A model generated the notes under the pieces. It searched no databases and was not told the DNA's origin. It was given only the letters and a program-made list of their open reading frames with translations. The translations under genes were made by a program, and so were the position numbers. From the NCBI RefSeq assembly GCF_000321225.1, contig NW_004450303.1:3307940-3371939 (forward strand): DNA of 64,000 nt. Direction: 5' to 3'. The number at the start of each line of letters is the position of its first letter. Position 1 is the first letter of the stretch. Shown here in pieces: positions 25,126-36,689 of this stretch. Source of the DNA: Odobenus rosmarus divergens. Its lineage: Eukaryota; Chordata; Mammalia; Carnivora; Odobenidae.

Positions 25126-25720
25126 TATGCTCTGATCCAAAATTGTACTTCAGGTACCTGGTGGCAAAGATTTTTGGTAATGCCTCCCAGGTAGTTATCA
25201 CTTCCAGAAAAAATGTCCCAAGGCAATGTAAAAAGGAAGATTTGTAGCTACAGCTATCAGTCACCCAGGAGAATCCACAATACCATTCCCTGTTGGGTCA
25301 GCTTGTGGAACTCACCAAACATTTGGAGTGGATTAAATAGGTGATGTAGATAGACTTCAACAGCTCAAAATGTCCATTTCTGCCACGTTTCCTGCTACAC
25401 TTTTACTTGTGTCACGTTTGTTGTCATGTTAGAGGAGCTCCAGCTAGCCCTCCAGTGAGTCACCGTGCAGTTTGGGTGTGCCTTCTAGGGAAAAGGGCAC
25501 TGCCGGAAAAGCTTGTCATCAGGAGCTTCATTGATGGAGTATGGCAGCAGTTTCTTGTCAGATGCTTTGCCTCAGCTGATTGACTATGAGCACTGAAAAG
25601 AGAAGGAACAAGCTCCCAGGGCATAAATCTTAAACATGAGCACATTTTGTACCATCATTCCAATAACCACAAAAAATGGAAATACCTCTAGGGACCAATA
25701 TTCAAGTTAGGGTGGATGAT
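25126..25720. other. Unique DNA, nothing recognised
   Basis: No repeat or exon recognised. Confidence 0.35.
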
Positions 25721-25735
25721 TTTGCCAACATTTCT

Positions 25736-25935
25736 TTCTTTTTTTTTTTTAGATTTTTAAAATTTATTTATTTGAGAGAGGGAGAGAGAGAGAGATCATG
25801 AGCAGGGGGAAGGGTAGAGGGAGAAGCAGACTCCCCGCTGAGCAGGGAGCCCAATGTGGAATCGATCCCAGGACCCTGGGATCATGACCTGAGCTGAAGG
25901 CAGCCACTTAACCGACCAAGCCACCCAGGTGCCTC
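25736..25935 (-). mobile_element. CAN-SINE, first of an adjacent pair
   Basis: Full-length minus-strand SINE. TTGCCAACATTTCT (25722-25735) and TTGCCCAACATTTCT (25936-25950) are its duplication. Confidence 0.94.
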
Positions 25936-25956
25936 TTGCCCAACATTTCTCTCAGT

Positions 25957-26160
25957 CTTTTTTTTTTTTTTTTAAGATTTTATTTATTTATTTGACAGAG
26001 AGAGACACAGCGAGAGAGGGAACACAAGCAGGTGGAGTGGGAGAGGGAGAAGCAGGCTTCCCGCTAGCAGGGAGCCCGACACGGGGGCTTGATCCTAGGA
26101 CCCTGGGATCATGACCTGAGCTGAAGGCAGATGCTTAATGACTGAGCCACCCAGCGCCCC
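25957..26160 (-). mobile_element. CAN-SINE, second of an adjacent pair
   Basis: Full-length minus-strand SINE whose own duplication ATTTCTCTCAGT (25945-25956 and 26161-26172) overlaps the right duplication of the previous SINE. It inserted only a few bases away from the older one. Confidence 0.94.
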
Positions 26161-26172
26161 ATTTCTCTCAGT

Positions 26173-26630
26173 GTTGGGCATCCCTAGGCTTACATGTATT
26201 TTATGAAAAAGCAAGTCCATGAAAAATGCACTGTGGTCTCTGTAATTCATTTCTTACAGAAATGCAGTGACCATACACGTGGCGAATCTTGCAGAGACCA
26301 AAACACCAATATATAGAAATCTGAATCTCCTTCTTCAGTAGATTTTGAGAGTCATGTTTACACTGGATAGCTGAGTATTTTTCATGTTTGTTTGGTTTTT
26401 AATTGGCAAAATGTGATCTTTTCAAAATAAAAATTTGGTAGGTCTCTGTCCAGCCCGGTAACGTCACATTTCCTACCTTGTACTATGTCCAGCTACTCAT
26501 GATTCTGTGTTGCCCCTCATTTTCTGGGCCTTTGCCTCTTCTGCCTGTAAAGATGCTTCTTCTTTCCTCTGGAGAGCACCCACTCATTCGCAAGCATGAC
26601 TTCTCCTGGAAAGCTTTCTTTTTCTTCTTT
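26173..26630. other. Unique DNA, nothing recognised
   Basis: No recognised repeat or gene. Confidence 0.35.
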
Positions 26631-26632
26631 TC

Positions 26633-27412
26633 CCCCAGATTTATTGAAATGTAATTGACATATAACATTGTGTAAGTTTAAGATGTACAACATGATCATT
26701 TGATGCAAGTATATATTATAAAATTATTACCACAATCAGGTTAGTTATCACCTCCATCACCTCATGTAGTTTTATTGTGTGTTGAGAACTCTTAAGATTT
26801 GCTTTCTTAGGGACTTTTGAGTATAGAATACAGTATTATTAACTATGGTCACCATTTTATACATTAGATCCCCAGAACTTATTCATCTTATAGCTGGAAA
26901 TTTGTACCTTTGGCTAACAGCTCCCCCTCCACCCCCAGCCCCTGGGATCCACCAATGTACTCTGTCTACTGGTTTGACTTTTTTAGATTCCCCATCTAAG
27001 TGAGCTTTTACAGGATTTATCTTTCTGTCTGTCTGATTTACTTTGCTTGGTGTAATGCCCCCATGGTTTAGCCATGTTATCACAAAAAACAGGGGTTCCT
27101 TCTCTCTTTTTTTTTCTCCTGTTCTTTTTATGGTTAAATAATACTCCATTGGGGGTGTGTATGTGTGTGTATGCGTTTACCATATTTTCTTTCTCCATCC
27201 ATTGATGGACACTTAGTTTGTTTCTATGTCTTGGCTATTGTGGAAAAAAAAACTGCAATGAGCGTGGGGTGCCAATATCTCTTTGGGATAGTGATTTTAT
27301 TTCTTTCAGATATATACCTGTAGTGGAATTACCAGATCATATGGTAGTTCTTTTTTAAATTTTTTGAGGAGCCTCCACACTGTTTTTCACAGTGGCTGCA
27401 CCAATTTACATT
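26633..27412 (-). mobile_element. L1 3' end (minus)
   Basis: The antisense 3' UTR (ATTGACATATAACATTGTGT, AGATGTACAACATGATCATT, TATGGTCACCATTTTATACA) passes into the antisense ORF2 end (ATACTCCATTGGGGG, TCCATTGATGGACACTTAG, TTGGCTATTGTGG, CAGTGGCTGCACCAATTTAC). It is 5' truncated at about 27412 and full of lesions. Confidence 0.85.
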
Positions 27413-27459
27413 CCTACATCCCTTCTTGCTCTGTCCCCCTAACTGCTTTCATAGTATTG

Positions 27460-27630
27460 TGTATAGGATTAGTTACACCACACCGTATTTTAATATTAAT
27501 TCCTTGTTTGTTTCCCTCATTACACTGAGTAACTTGAAGGAAGAAAACATATCTATTTTGTTATGTTTCCAATAGTGCTTGGCATATACTAGGTTCTTAA
27601 TAAAAATGAACTGAAGGAATAAATTACAGG
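27460..27630 (+). mobile_element. L2-like 3' end
   Basis: TTGTTTCCCTCATTACACTG, GTGCTTGGCATATACTAGGT and TTCTTAATAAAAATGAACTG follow the order of the L2 3' end. Diverged. Confidence 0.5.
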
Positions 27631-28123
27631 AAAAAAAAAGAAGTTAGGACTTTCAGATGAAAAGGCCATGTTCCCAATAGAAAGAGGAGGGGCATGTCCC
27701 TAAAAAGAGAACAGAGTGAGATGATTGATAGCTCCTATCTGAATCGTCTCTCTTAAATTTCTTGTGGACCGCCTTAACAAATCTTTTATCAACTAACTGT
27801 ATGCTGTTATAAACATTCATTAGCTGCTTTATGAATCTCTACAATATAGTACGCCTGCTTAAAATGAGCAAGGATTTCCATAATCGTTGACTGTTTGATG
27901 TTTTAATAACAGAGAACAAAGGAAGTCAATTCATAGGAAATGACAAGTAAACTCATCTTTTAGTAAATACACAAATATCCATTATTATCTTAAATAAATT
28001 ATGATTGAAATGTTGAACACTATAACTCAGTGCTGATGGCACAATGGGACTGTTAGGGTGGAATCTTCCAATCATTTCTTTTCTATATTGCTGAGGTGGT
28101 ATATATGAGATGAAAAGTGTTGG

Positions 28124-28145
28124 GTCTTTTTTTTTTTTTTTTTGG
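28124..28145. repeat. Poly(T) tract
   Basis: About 18 T residues, followed by a CAAA-rich stretch at 28166-28198. Confidence 0.85.
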
Positions 28146-28833
28146 TCTTAGCTGGCATGGCCAAAAAAACAAAACAAACAAACAAAAAACAAAGTACAAA
28201 AACCTTTGTAGATATTGCCAAAAGTACGAAGAAGTGTTGTCATTTACACTCAGAGAAATTAACATCTATTTAGGTCCTCTGACCGTTTTTAATTGGATTA
28301 TTTGTGGGTTTTTTGATGTTGAGTTTTATAAGTTCTTTATATATTTTAGATATTAACCCCTTGGTGGATATATCATTTGCAAATATCTTCTCCCATTCGG
28401 TAGGTTGCCTTTTAGTTTTGTTGATGGTTTCCTTCGCTGTGCAAAAGCTTTTTATTTTGGTGTACTCCCAATAGTTTAATTTTACTTTTGTTTCCCTTGC
28501 CTGAGGAAACATATCTAGAAAAATGTTTCTATGGCTGATATCAGAGAAATTACGCTTATGCTTTCCTCTAGGAGTTTTATGGTTTCAGGTCTCATGGGTC
28601 TTTAATTCATTTTGTGTTTATTTTTGTGTATGGTGTAAGAAAGTGGTCTGGTTTCATTCTTTATGTTGTTGTCCAGTTTTCCTAACATCATTTACTGAAG
28701 AGATTGTCTTTTCCCCATTGTATACTCTTGCCTCCTTTGTGGTAGATTAATGACCATATAAGCGTGGCTTTATATTCTCTATTTTGTCCCATTGATCTAT
28801 GTGTCTATTTTTGTGCCAGTATCATACTGTTTC

Positions 28834-29046
28834 TTTTTTTTTTAAGTTTTTTGTTTTTTGTGAAGATTTTATTTATTTATTTGACAGAGAGATAGTGAGA
28901 GCAGGAACACAAGCAGGGGGAGTGGGAGAGGGAGAAGCAGGCTTCCCACCAAGCAGGGAGCCCAATGCGGGGCTCAATCCCAGGACCCTGGAATCGTGAC
29001 CCGAGCCGAAGGCAGACGCTTAACAGCTGAGCCACCCAGGCACCCC
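28834..29046 (-). mobile_element. CAN-SINE A of a head-to-tail pair
   Basis: Minus-strand SINE with the GACAGAGAGATAGTGAGAGC body, ending GAGCCACCCAGGCACCCC. The next SINE starts immediately, with no unique bases between. Confidence 0.93.
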
Positions 29047-29234
29047 AAAGATTTTATTTATTTATTTGAGAGAGAGAGAATGAGAGATAGAGAGCACAAG
29101 AGGGAAGAGGGTCAGAGGGAGAAGCAGACTCCCCGCTGAGCAGGGAGCCCGATGCGGGACTCGATCCTGGGACTCCAGGATCATGACCTGAGCCGAAGGC
29201 AGTCGCTTAACCAACTGAGCCAGCCAGGCGCCCG
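29047..29234 (-). mobile_element. CAN-SINE B of a head-to-tail pair
   Basis: A second minus-strand SINE of the GAATGAGAGATAGAGAGC subfamily, ending GAGCCAGCCAGGCGCCC. One duplication, ATACTGTTTC (28824-28833 and 29237-29246), encloses both SINEs, which implies that A inserted into B's tail. Confidence 0.93.
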
Positions 29235-29770
29235 CTATACTGTTTCAATTACTACACCTTTGTAGTATATCTTGAAATCTGGAATTGTGATACTCCTGGC
29301 TTTGTTCTTTTTCAAGGCTGGTTTGGCTATTCATGGTCCTTTGTGGTTCCATACAATTTTTAGGATTATTTGTTCTAGTTTTGTGAAAATGTTAGTATTT
29401 TGATAGGGATTGCATTAAATCTGTAGATTGCTTTGGATGGTATGGACATTTTAACAATATCTGGTCTTCCAATTCATGAGCATGGAATATCTTTCTATTT
29501 GTGTCATCTCCAGTTTCTTTTATCAACATTTTATAATTTTCAGAGTACAGGTCTTAGAGCTCCTTGGTTAAATTTATTCTTAGGTATTTTATTCTTTTGG
29601 TGCAATTATAAATGGGATTATTTTCTTAATTTCTCTTTCTGTTTACTTCATTATTAGTGCATAGAAATGCAATAGATTTCTGCATATTAATTTTGTGTCC
29701 TACAACTTTAATGAATTTATCAGTTCTAGTAGTTTTTTGGTGGAGTCTACAGGGTTTTGGTTTTTTTTTT

Positions 29771-29959
29771 AAGATTTTTATTTATTTATTTGACAGAGAG
29801 AGACACAGTGAGAGACGGAACACAAGTAGGGGGAGTGGGAGAGGGAGAAGCAGGCTTCCCGCGGAGCAGGGAGCCCGATGGAGGGCTCGATCCCAGGACC
29901 CTGGGATCATGACCTGAGCCAAAGGCAGACACTTAACAACTGAGCCACCCAGGGGCCCC
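29771..29959 (-). mobile_element. CAN-SINE inside L1
   Basis: Full-length minus-strand SINE ending GAGCCACCCAGGGGCCCC. The L1 resumes with TTTAGGGTTTTCTACATATA. The duplication is imperfect (CAGGGTTTT, TAGGGTTTT). Confidence 0.92.
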
Positions 29960-30820
29960 TTTAGGGTTTTCTACATATACTATCATATCATCTGCAAAGA
30001 GTAAGTTTTACTTCTTCCTTACTGGACACATGAAAAGAAGCCCAACATCACTAATTATCAGGGAAATGAAAATTAAAACCACAATGAAATATCACTTTAC
30101 ATCTGTCAGAATGGCTAAAATAAAATAAAAAAAAAAACACACGAGGTAACAAGTATTGGTGAAGATGTGGAGAAATGGAATCCTGTGCACTGTAGTAGGA
30201 ATGCAAATTGGTGTAGCCACTATGGAAAACAGCATGGAGGTTTCTCAAATTTAAAAATAGAATTATCATATGATCCAGTAATTCCACTGCTGGGTATTTA
30301 TCCAAAGAAAATGAAAACACTAATTCAAACAGGTATATACACCCTTACATTTATTGCAGTATTATTTACAATAGCCGAGATATGTAAGCAATCCAACTGT
30401 CCATCCATAGATGAATGGATAAAGAAGATGTGGAATATATATACAATGGAATATTACTCAGCCATAAAAAATAATGAAATCTTGCCATATGCAACAACAT
30501 GCGTAGACCTAGAAGGTATAATGCTAAGTGAAATAAGTCAGTCACAGAAAGACACATACCATATGATTTCACTCATATGTGGAATTTAAGAAACAAAACA
30601 AATGAACAACAACAACAAAAAAGACAAAAGAGATTCCTAAATACAGAGAACAGGAGGTTAACAGAAGGGAAGTGGGTAGGGGGTGGGGGAAATAGGTGAA
30701 GGGATTAAGAGTACACTTACCATGATGAGCACTGAGTAATGTGTAGAGTTGTTGAATCACCATGTGGCACACCTGAAACTAATATAACACTGAATGTTAA
30801 TTATACTTCATTAAAAAAAG

Positions 30821-31290
30821 AAACTATCTTATTCTGAAAGGCAAATCAAATGATTATACATTGGTACATATTTAACAAGAATGGGCATGGCTATGAATAA
30901 AACTTTAAAACTCGACTGAGAGTTATAAAATTGAAAAATACTTTAGTAAATTCAGAGACAGAGTGCTCTTCAAAAGGAAAATCTGGTGTGTTAAACATGA
31001 CAATTATCCATAAATTAACCTATGATTAAAAATATAATTAATATGGGGACAAGCTTGCATAGATAAATTCTCAAAATAATACCAAGTTTTTCTCTAGAAA
31101 CATAAACTTAGGAAAACATCCAGAAAATTTTTGAAGCAGTTAGGTATTGAGTAGGTATCAGAAATTAAAAAGATATTATGAAATTACAGAGATCAAAGTG
31201 GTTTATTTCTAGAGAATACAGAAGAGTTGAGCAAAATAAAAATTCTAGAAATAGGCATTAATCAATGAGAGATTGATAACTAATAGAAAG
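30821..31290. other. AT-rich unique DNA
   Basis: Nothing recognised. Confidence 0.35.
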
Positions 31291-31299
31291 TGATCAAAA

Positions 31300-31840
31300 G
31301 ATATGATGAAACATTTCAAAGGAAAAGAAAGACAAATGGCTGATAAACATATAGAAAAATGTCCAACCATTCCATTAATAAATGTAAATTAAAACAATAA
31401 TTTATCTTTTAAAAAATTTCAGATAGCAAAAATTAGAGATTGATGATCTGTCTAATCAGTAATCTTGGTGAGGATGTTGGTCAAGGGGTTTTCTTAATAT
31501 GTTGTTGATGCGATGTGAAAGGGTTTGCAGTATTTCTGGTGGACATTTGGGCAATAGCTTCAAAAATAAAAGTGTATGTTCTCTTTCATTCAGCAATCTC
31601 AATATTAGCAGGTTTTTTTATTTTGCATTGCCTGGTTGCATCTTTATTTAATCATTAATGTTTAATAATAATAATGGACACATTTCTTTTTTCATTGTTA
31701 TAAAAAATGTCAGGATGAACATTCTTGTAATTACATCTTTGCCTACTTAATACTTATTTCCTTAGGAAAAAAATTACTGTAAGTGAAATAGCTGAGTCTA
31801 ATACTGTTCAAGAGGCATACACGTTTTAAAAGCTTTTGAT
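31300..31840. mobile_element. Old L1 fragments, opposed orientations
   Basis: 31300-31615 resembles the sense ORF2 end (ATAGAAAAATGTCCAACCAT, AATGTAAATTAAAAC, CTTTCATTCAGCAATCTCAA). 31620-31840 resembles antisense old L1 (GATGAACATTCTTGTAATTA, AAAATTACTGTAAGTGAAAT). Both are ancient and diverged. Confidence 0.5.
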
Positions 31841-31844
31841 ACAC

Positions 31845-32530
31845 CCTAGAGCGAGAACATTTGTGTTTAGCAGTTTCATATGTTTGTCACAAACACACAA
31901 AAAATTGCCACTAACCTGGGGATATAATCAATCTATAAAAACTCACATAAAGGACTGATTATATCTTGAAGGCTGGCTGCCTTCCATAATGATTAGCCAA
32001 CAGCTCTGTCGTGACCAAGGTAGAGAGACTTGCTTCACTTGATCCAAATCAGACTTAGTGCTGACTTCTTTGGGCTTAGCCTTGCCTACCACACCTTAGA
32101 TTTTTTTAAACACTATGAAATAAGAAGCAGTGAGAGATTAAAAGATAAAAATTTAATCAAGGCCCACTTTTAGTTATTATGGGATGACCGTGCTAACGAT
32201 ATTGCCATTCAAAGACGTTTTCAAAACACACAAAGACCTTTAATTTAATCTGTAGTGCTTAAGCTTTTAAGTTTACCATAAGAATTTTTTCTTGAGACAG
32301 AAAAGGCGCACCAACAATTTGATATGTCTACGTCAGTATCGCTGAAAAAAAGTCGCAAGTAGTCATCATTAGCGATTTTTCCTGTGCACATATGTGGAGA
32401 CGTTTTCAAATGCGCATGTAAAAGGTATTTGTGGAACATAGTTTATTTAAAAAAAATAATTAAAATGATAAACAGAAATGTCCATCGGTGGTGAATGGGA
32501 AAATAAATTTAATCAATACATGTAATAGAA
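31845..32530. other. Unique DNA, nothing recognised
   Basis: No recognised repeat or gene. Confidence 0.35.
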
Positions 32531-32545
32531 TGCTTTCCAGTCATT

Positions 32546-32719
32546 TTTTTTTTAAAGATTTTATTTATTTAAGAGAGAGATCACAAGCAGGGGGAGCGGC
32601 AGAGGGAGAAGCATGCTCCCCACCGACCAGGGAGCCTGATGCGAGACTCGATCCCAGCACCTTGGGACCACGACCTGAGCTGAAGGCAGACGCTTACCCC
32701 ACTGAGCCACCCAGGCATC
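32546..32719 (-). mobile_element. CAN-SINE with target-site duplication
   Basis: Minus-strand SINE. GCTTTCCAGTCATT (32532-32545) and GCTTTCCAATCATT (32720-32733) are the duplication. A short A-rich run follows at 32734-32754. Confidence 0.94.
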
Positions 32720-32755
32720 GCTTTCCAATCATTAAAAAGAAAAAAAAAAAAAAAG

Positions 32756-34280
32756 TAGGTCTAGATATACTTAAATTTACACACGTGTACATATATAAAA
32801 TATATTCTTTTTTTCTGTGTGTTAAGTGCTGGAAGTACTCCTTAAGAATAAAAGAATTTGCACACACATCTTAGTCACCACTGGCCAGTCTTTGTAGAAA
32901 ATATCCTGGATTTCGTGGGTAACGTTGAGGCTCCACCCAGACTCCTTGGATACCCTTTTGTATTTTCTCCGAGGGGTGGCCGCACGCCCTGAGATGTGCT
33001 TTGGCCATGGCTCCTCTTCAGAGAACTGCCCTGGGGCCACTGGGGCTGAGGTGCCCACCGATGCAGAGAGCAGAAGTGCCTGGAAGTTTACTGCTCCGGT
33101 CCCTGCCTGCAGTCCGACCATGACTGTCCAGTATGAAAGCCGGGCTTCCTCACCTCTTACTTCCTTACCTCAGGGGTTGGGCTATCTCTGAGGTATAACT
33201 TAGTCACAGTTTGTAAATGGGAACAGGATGCAGTTTATCCAGCTGTGGGACTCATGCCTGTGGTCACATCTTTCCTTGGCTTCCCCATTATTCTCTGCCC
33301 CCCCTCACCACTTCCTTACCCTCTCCCCTCGGAATCCTGCCTTACTGAATCATTTGCAAGTGAATCCTGATCTCAGCATCGGCTTCTGGGGAGCCAGACT
33401 TAAGACACTGATCCCACCACATGTTGTTGCCCTTCAAGAACTGCTTTTGTGCTGTGCTACCCTCCTTCAGATACGGCTGGGCCTTGGGCAATCTCAGATT
33501 TCCCTCTTATGTTATGTGAGAAGAGAGAAGTAGTCAAAACAGAAGTAGTCAATTCATAGGAAACAGAGCAATTCTATCTTTAAAAAATACATGAACATTA
33601 TTACCTACTAAAACAAGTTACAACTGTAGACATTGGCTTTTTCATAACGTAATGCCAAGTTCTCATGAAATGATGATATGATAGGGCTGTTCAAAGCAGG
33701 ATACTGGCTTCATTCCTTCTTTTCTGAATTGCTTAGGCAGTGTAGTGAAAATATAAATGCCTTAGGCTCTTTCTTTCTTTCTTTCTTTCTTTTGTTTTTC
33801 TTTTAGGCTTTCTTGCCTTTCTCTGCCAATTACGGTTGGGTTTTGTACCATGCACCACTGTTCATCAGAAACAAGTTTGGAGCATTTAATATCAAGCAAG
33901 TGCCAACCAAACTAAAGTGGATAATGGAATTCTAGGCCCCGTCCCAGTTCCTCCCATTCTATCCCCGTGGATGAGAGATGTGTAAGTAATAAGAATCAAT
34001 TTTGTGAGTAACTCCTAAGCTCCATCTGATAACTTGAGCAGTCACAACTTGAAAGCATGAAATGAGATTTTAGGGAAATCGCTTTTTGTTGCAGCAAGTT
34101 TGGTGGTCTCTGCTGACATTCCTTTCACTATTCCAACCAGCTTTCTTGTAATCATTCGATAGAATGCATGCTCGCACAAGAGCTTGCTGCATATAAAACA
34201 TGCTTGAGACTAGGCCAAACACATAATTAAAACATTTTTGGTGTTTTGCGGTCACCCCACAAGCTGTAGTGTATACAAAT
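32756..34280. other. Unique DNA with a (TTTC)n run
   Basis: 32.87-33.53 kb is less AT-rich and has overlapping ORFs of 88-101 codons on both strands without any known domain. A short (TTTC)n run sits at 33770-33793. Nothing else recognised. Confidence 0.35.
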
Positions 34281-34289
34281 TGTACACCA

Positions 34290-35585
34290 TAACACTTACT
34301 GTCAGTTCCCAGCTATCTCTTCAGGAGAAGAGAGTCCCCAAACATAAAAGCATACAATTTCATGAGTTTTGACAAACGTTTACACCCATGCAACCACAGC
34401 CTTACCAAGCAGCCCCAGCAACCTTATTGCTGGAAAATCCCCCCATACCTGTTCTCAGAGAGTTACCACCCCTCCTCACAAGCAAAGGCAACCAATGTTA
34501 TGTTGTTGTTGTTGTTGCTGTTTACCACAGATTAATTTTGCTTGTCCTAGAGCTGCAAATCAATGGACTCATACAGTATGTACACTTTTTTTGTCTACCT
34601 TTCACTTAATGTCATGTCTGGGAGAGTCTTCTACGCTGTTGACACTAACAGTAGTTCATTTCTTTTTATTGTTGAAAAATTTTCCATTGAATGAACATAC
34701 CAAAATGTGTGCATTGTCTCATTGATGGGCATTGGGGTTGTTTACAGTTTTTGGCCATTATGAATAAAGCTGCTATGAACAGCCCCGTCCAAGTTATTGC
34801 GGTCGTATGCTTTCATCTCTCTTGGGTAAACGCGAAGGGGTGCAAAAGCTGGGTCATATTGTAAGTGTATATTTAATCATATAAGAAACTGGTAAACCTT
34901 TTCCCAAGTTGATGGTACTGTCTTACATTCCTACCAGCAATGTAGGAGTGTTCTGGTTGTTCCTCAGCATAGCATAAGGTAGTACCCGTGTTTTATTTTT
35001 AGCAATTCTCATGTTTGTGTTATAGTATTTCACTGTGGTTTCAATTTATATTTCCCTGATAACTAATGATGTTGAGTGCTGCTTAAAGTGCCTTTCAGAC
35101 ATTCATATATCTGTTTTGAAATATCCGTTAGTCTATTTTAAAAAATGGAACTGTCTTTTTAATTATTGGGTTTTAGGATTCCTTTATCTACTCTAGATAC
35201 AAGTTTTTTTTTTTCGGTTTGAGATATTATGAATATGTTTACACATTCTGTGGCTTGCTTGATCATTTTTATCAATTGAGTCTTTTGTGAGAAGCTTTTA
35301 GTTTTGATGAAGTCTTAATATTTTGTTCTGTTATAGTTGTTACTTTCTATGTCATACTTAAACAATCTTTCCCCATAGATCAAGAAGATATTATCCTATG
35401 GTTTCTTCCAGAAGATTTATGGCCTTAGGCTTTATGTTTAGGTCTATGATCCACCCTGAATTAATTTTTTTGCACATGGTATGAGGTAGGAAGTTGAAGT
35501 TCATTTCTTTTCCTAGAGGATATCCTATTGTTTCAACACTGTTGATAAGAATTTCCTGGGATTTCAGAATAGCTGAAGATAACAG
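34290..35585 (-). mobile_element. Old L1 3' part (minus)
   Basis: Antisense landmarks in order are GTTTACACCCATGCAACCAC, CAATGGACTCATACAGTATG, ATTGATGGGCATTGGGGTTG, TATGAATAAAGCTGCTATGA, AGCAATGTAGGAGTGTTCTG, CTTTTGTGAGAAGCTTTTAG and GCACATGGTATGAGGTAGGA. A (TTG)n run is at 34500-34517. It is diverged with many stops, older than the L1s at 28 and 46 kb. Confidence 0.8.
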
Positions 35586-35589
35586 TAGC

Positions 35590-36395
35590 TGCTTTGGTTC
35601 CTGTCTCCCAATACTTCCTCCCCAAGTACTACAGAACAACAAGGAAGTTAAAAACAAAACAAAAAAACCTACCCCAAAATGATGCCTTCACGAAACTCAA
35701 AGATAGAGAATGTTCATATCTCAAAATAGCTAGAAAATTTAAAAGCAAAAGCATAAAATGTTGGTGAGCAATCCGTGATTCTCTGTCTTGCTGCCAGGCT
35801 TTGGGGCAAGAAAAAGCAAGCTGAGAAATACTGTGAGGAGAGAAGGGAGAAAGTAGTGGCTCCTGAAAGGAGTAAGTCCACCCTGCATCTAAATACAACA
35901 ACAAACTAACAATAATATAAAACAAAAAGGAGTGTTCTGGTAGATCAGAAAGCAGTGGCATGTGGCAATTCGATGGTGAAGGACAAAAGAAGCAAAGGAG
36001 AAATTTTGGAGAAATTCTGCAAGAAAAAAACAGGTAAAATATCAGGAAACAAATAATCCCTTCTCCCCCACCACTGGAAAAAATAATAATAAAAAAACAA
36101 CCCACTGAAGAATCTAGATTTTGCTATATGGAATGAAGTTAGTGCCATTGACGTAAGAATCTTATAAAGCTCCCCAATACCAAAAACATGAACAGAAGAA
36201 AAGACATACATCCATACAGAGTTTTTATAATTCTTATGAAAAATTAGAAAATAAATTCCAACATGCTTTGACCAGTGAAAAATCCTCCGCTCAGAAAACA
36301 ACCCCCCTCCAAAAAACAAACCCATGAAGCAGAATCAGATGATAATCCCTCAAATAGTTTACTGTATAATTTGCAGATTGAAAGGGTTTTACTAT
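35590..36395. other. Purine-rich unique DNA
   Basis: The minus-strand ORFs here (up to 158 codons at 35629-36105) are Phe/Leu/Ser-rich translations of A-rich sequence and show no domain. Confidence 0.3.
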
Positions 36396-36401
36396 TTAGT
36401 T

Positions 36402-36682
36402 CTACTATGATCTGAATGTTTGTGTCTCTTTCCCCCAAATTTATATGTTGAAATCCTAACTCCCAAAGGTAATGGTGTTAGTAGACGAGGACTTTGGGAG
36501 GGGCCCTTCCCATTATGAGAGGCTACAAGATGGCTGTGACCTGGCAAAGTGTCCTCATCCCAACTGTGCTGGCACCCTGATCTTGGAATTCTATCGTCCA
36601 GAACTATGCGAAACAGATTTCTGTTGCTTATAAGCTGCCCAGTCTGTGGTATTTTATTATAGCAGCCTGGACAGACTAGAAA
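36402..36682 (+). mobile_element. MaLR-type LTR (MST/MLT-like)
   Basis: It starts TACTATGATCTGAATGTTTG, continues AAATTTATATGTTGAAATCC then AACTCCCAAAGGTAATGGTG, and ends CCCAGTCTGTGGTATTTTAT then AGCAGCCTGGACAGACTAGA. This is the order of ERVL-MaLR LTRs, shortened by internal deletions. Confidence 0.85.
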
Positions 36683-36689
36683 AGGTCTT

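Larger units (their letters stand above)
28260..30820 (+). mobile_element. 5'-inverted L1 insertion, split by SINEs
   Basis: The left part (about 28260-30025) is L1 ORF2 on the minus strand: GTTGAGTTTTATAAGTTCTT, CATTTGCAAATATCTTCTCC, GTTTCCTTCGCTGTGCAAAAG, GGGATTGCATTAAATCTGTAG and CTACATATACTATCATATCATC in that order. The right part (about 30028-30820) is ORF2 and the 3' UTR on the plus strand, ending in an A-rich tail. A 140-codon plus-strand frame at 30167-30589 keeps the ORF2 C-terminus (YDPVIPLLGIYP, MEYYSAIKN). The two parts are neighbouring in L1 order, so the 5' segment was inverted during integration, with about 40 bp lost at the junction. SINEs at 28834-29234 and 29771-29959 interrupt the inverted part. 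No clear target duplication. Confidence 0.85.

Noticed and set aside
30167..30589. 140-codon plus-strand ORF that looks conserved
   Set aside because: It is the C-terminal part of L1 ORF2 in a 5'-inverted, dead L1, not a host gene.
32822..33533. Cluster of ORFs on both strands near 33 kb
   Set aside because: No domain, and ORFs on opposite strands overlap; this is what modest GC content alone produces.
35629..36105. 158-codon minus-strand ORF, the longest without a known match
   Set aside because: It is low-complexity and hydrophobic, from A-rich plus-strand DNA. No signal peptide with a credible domain, no coding bias and no splice context.
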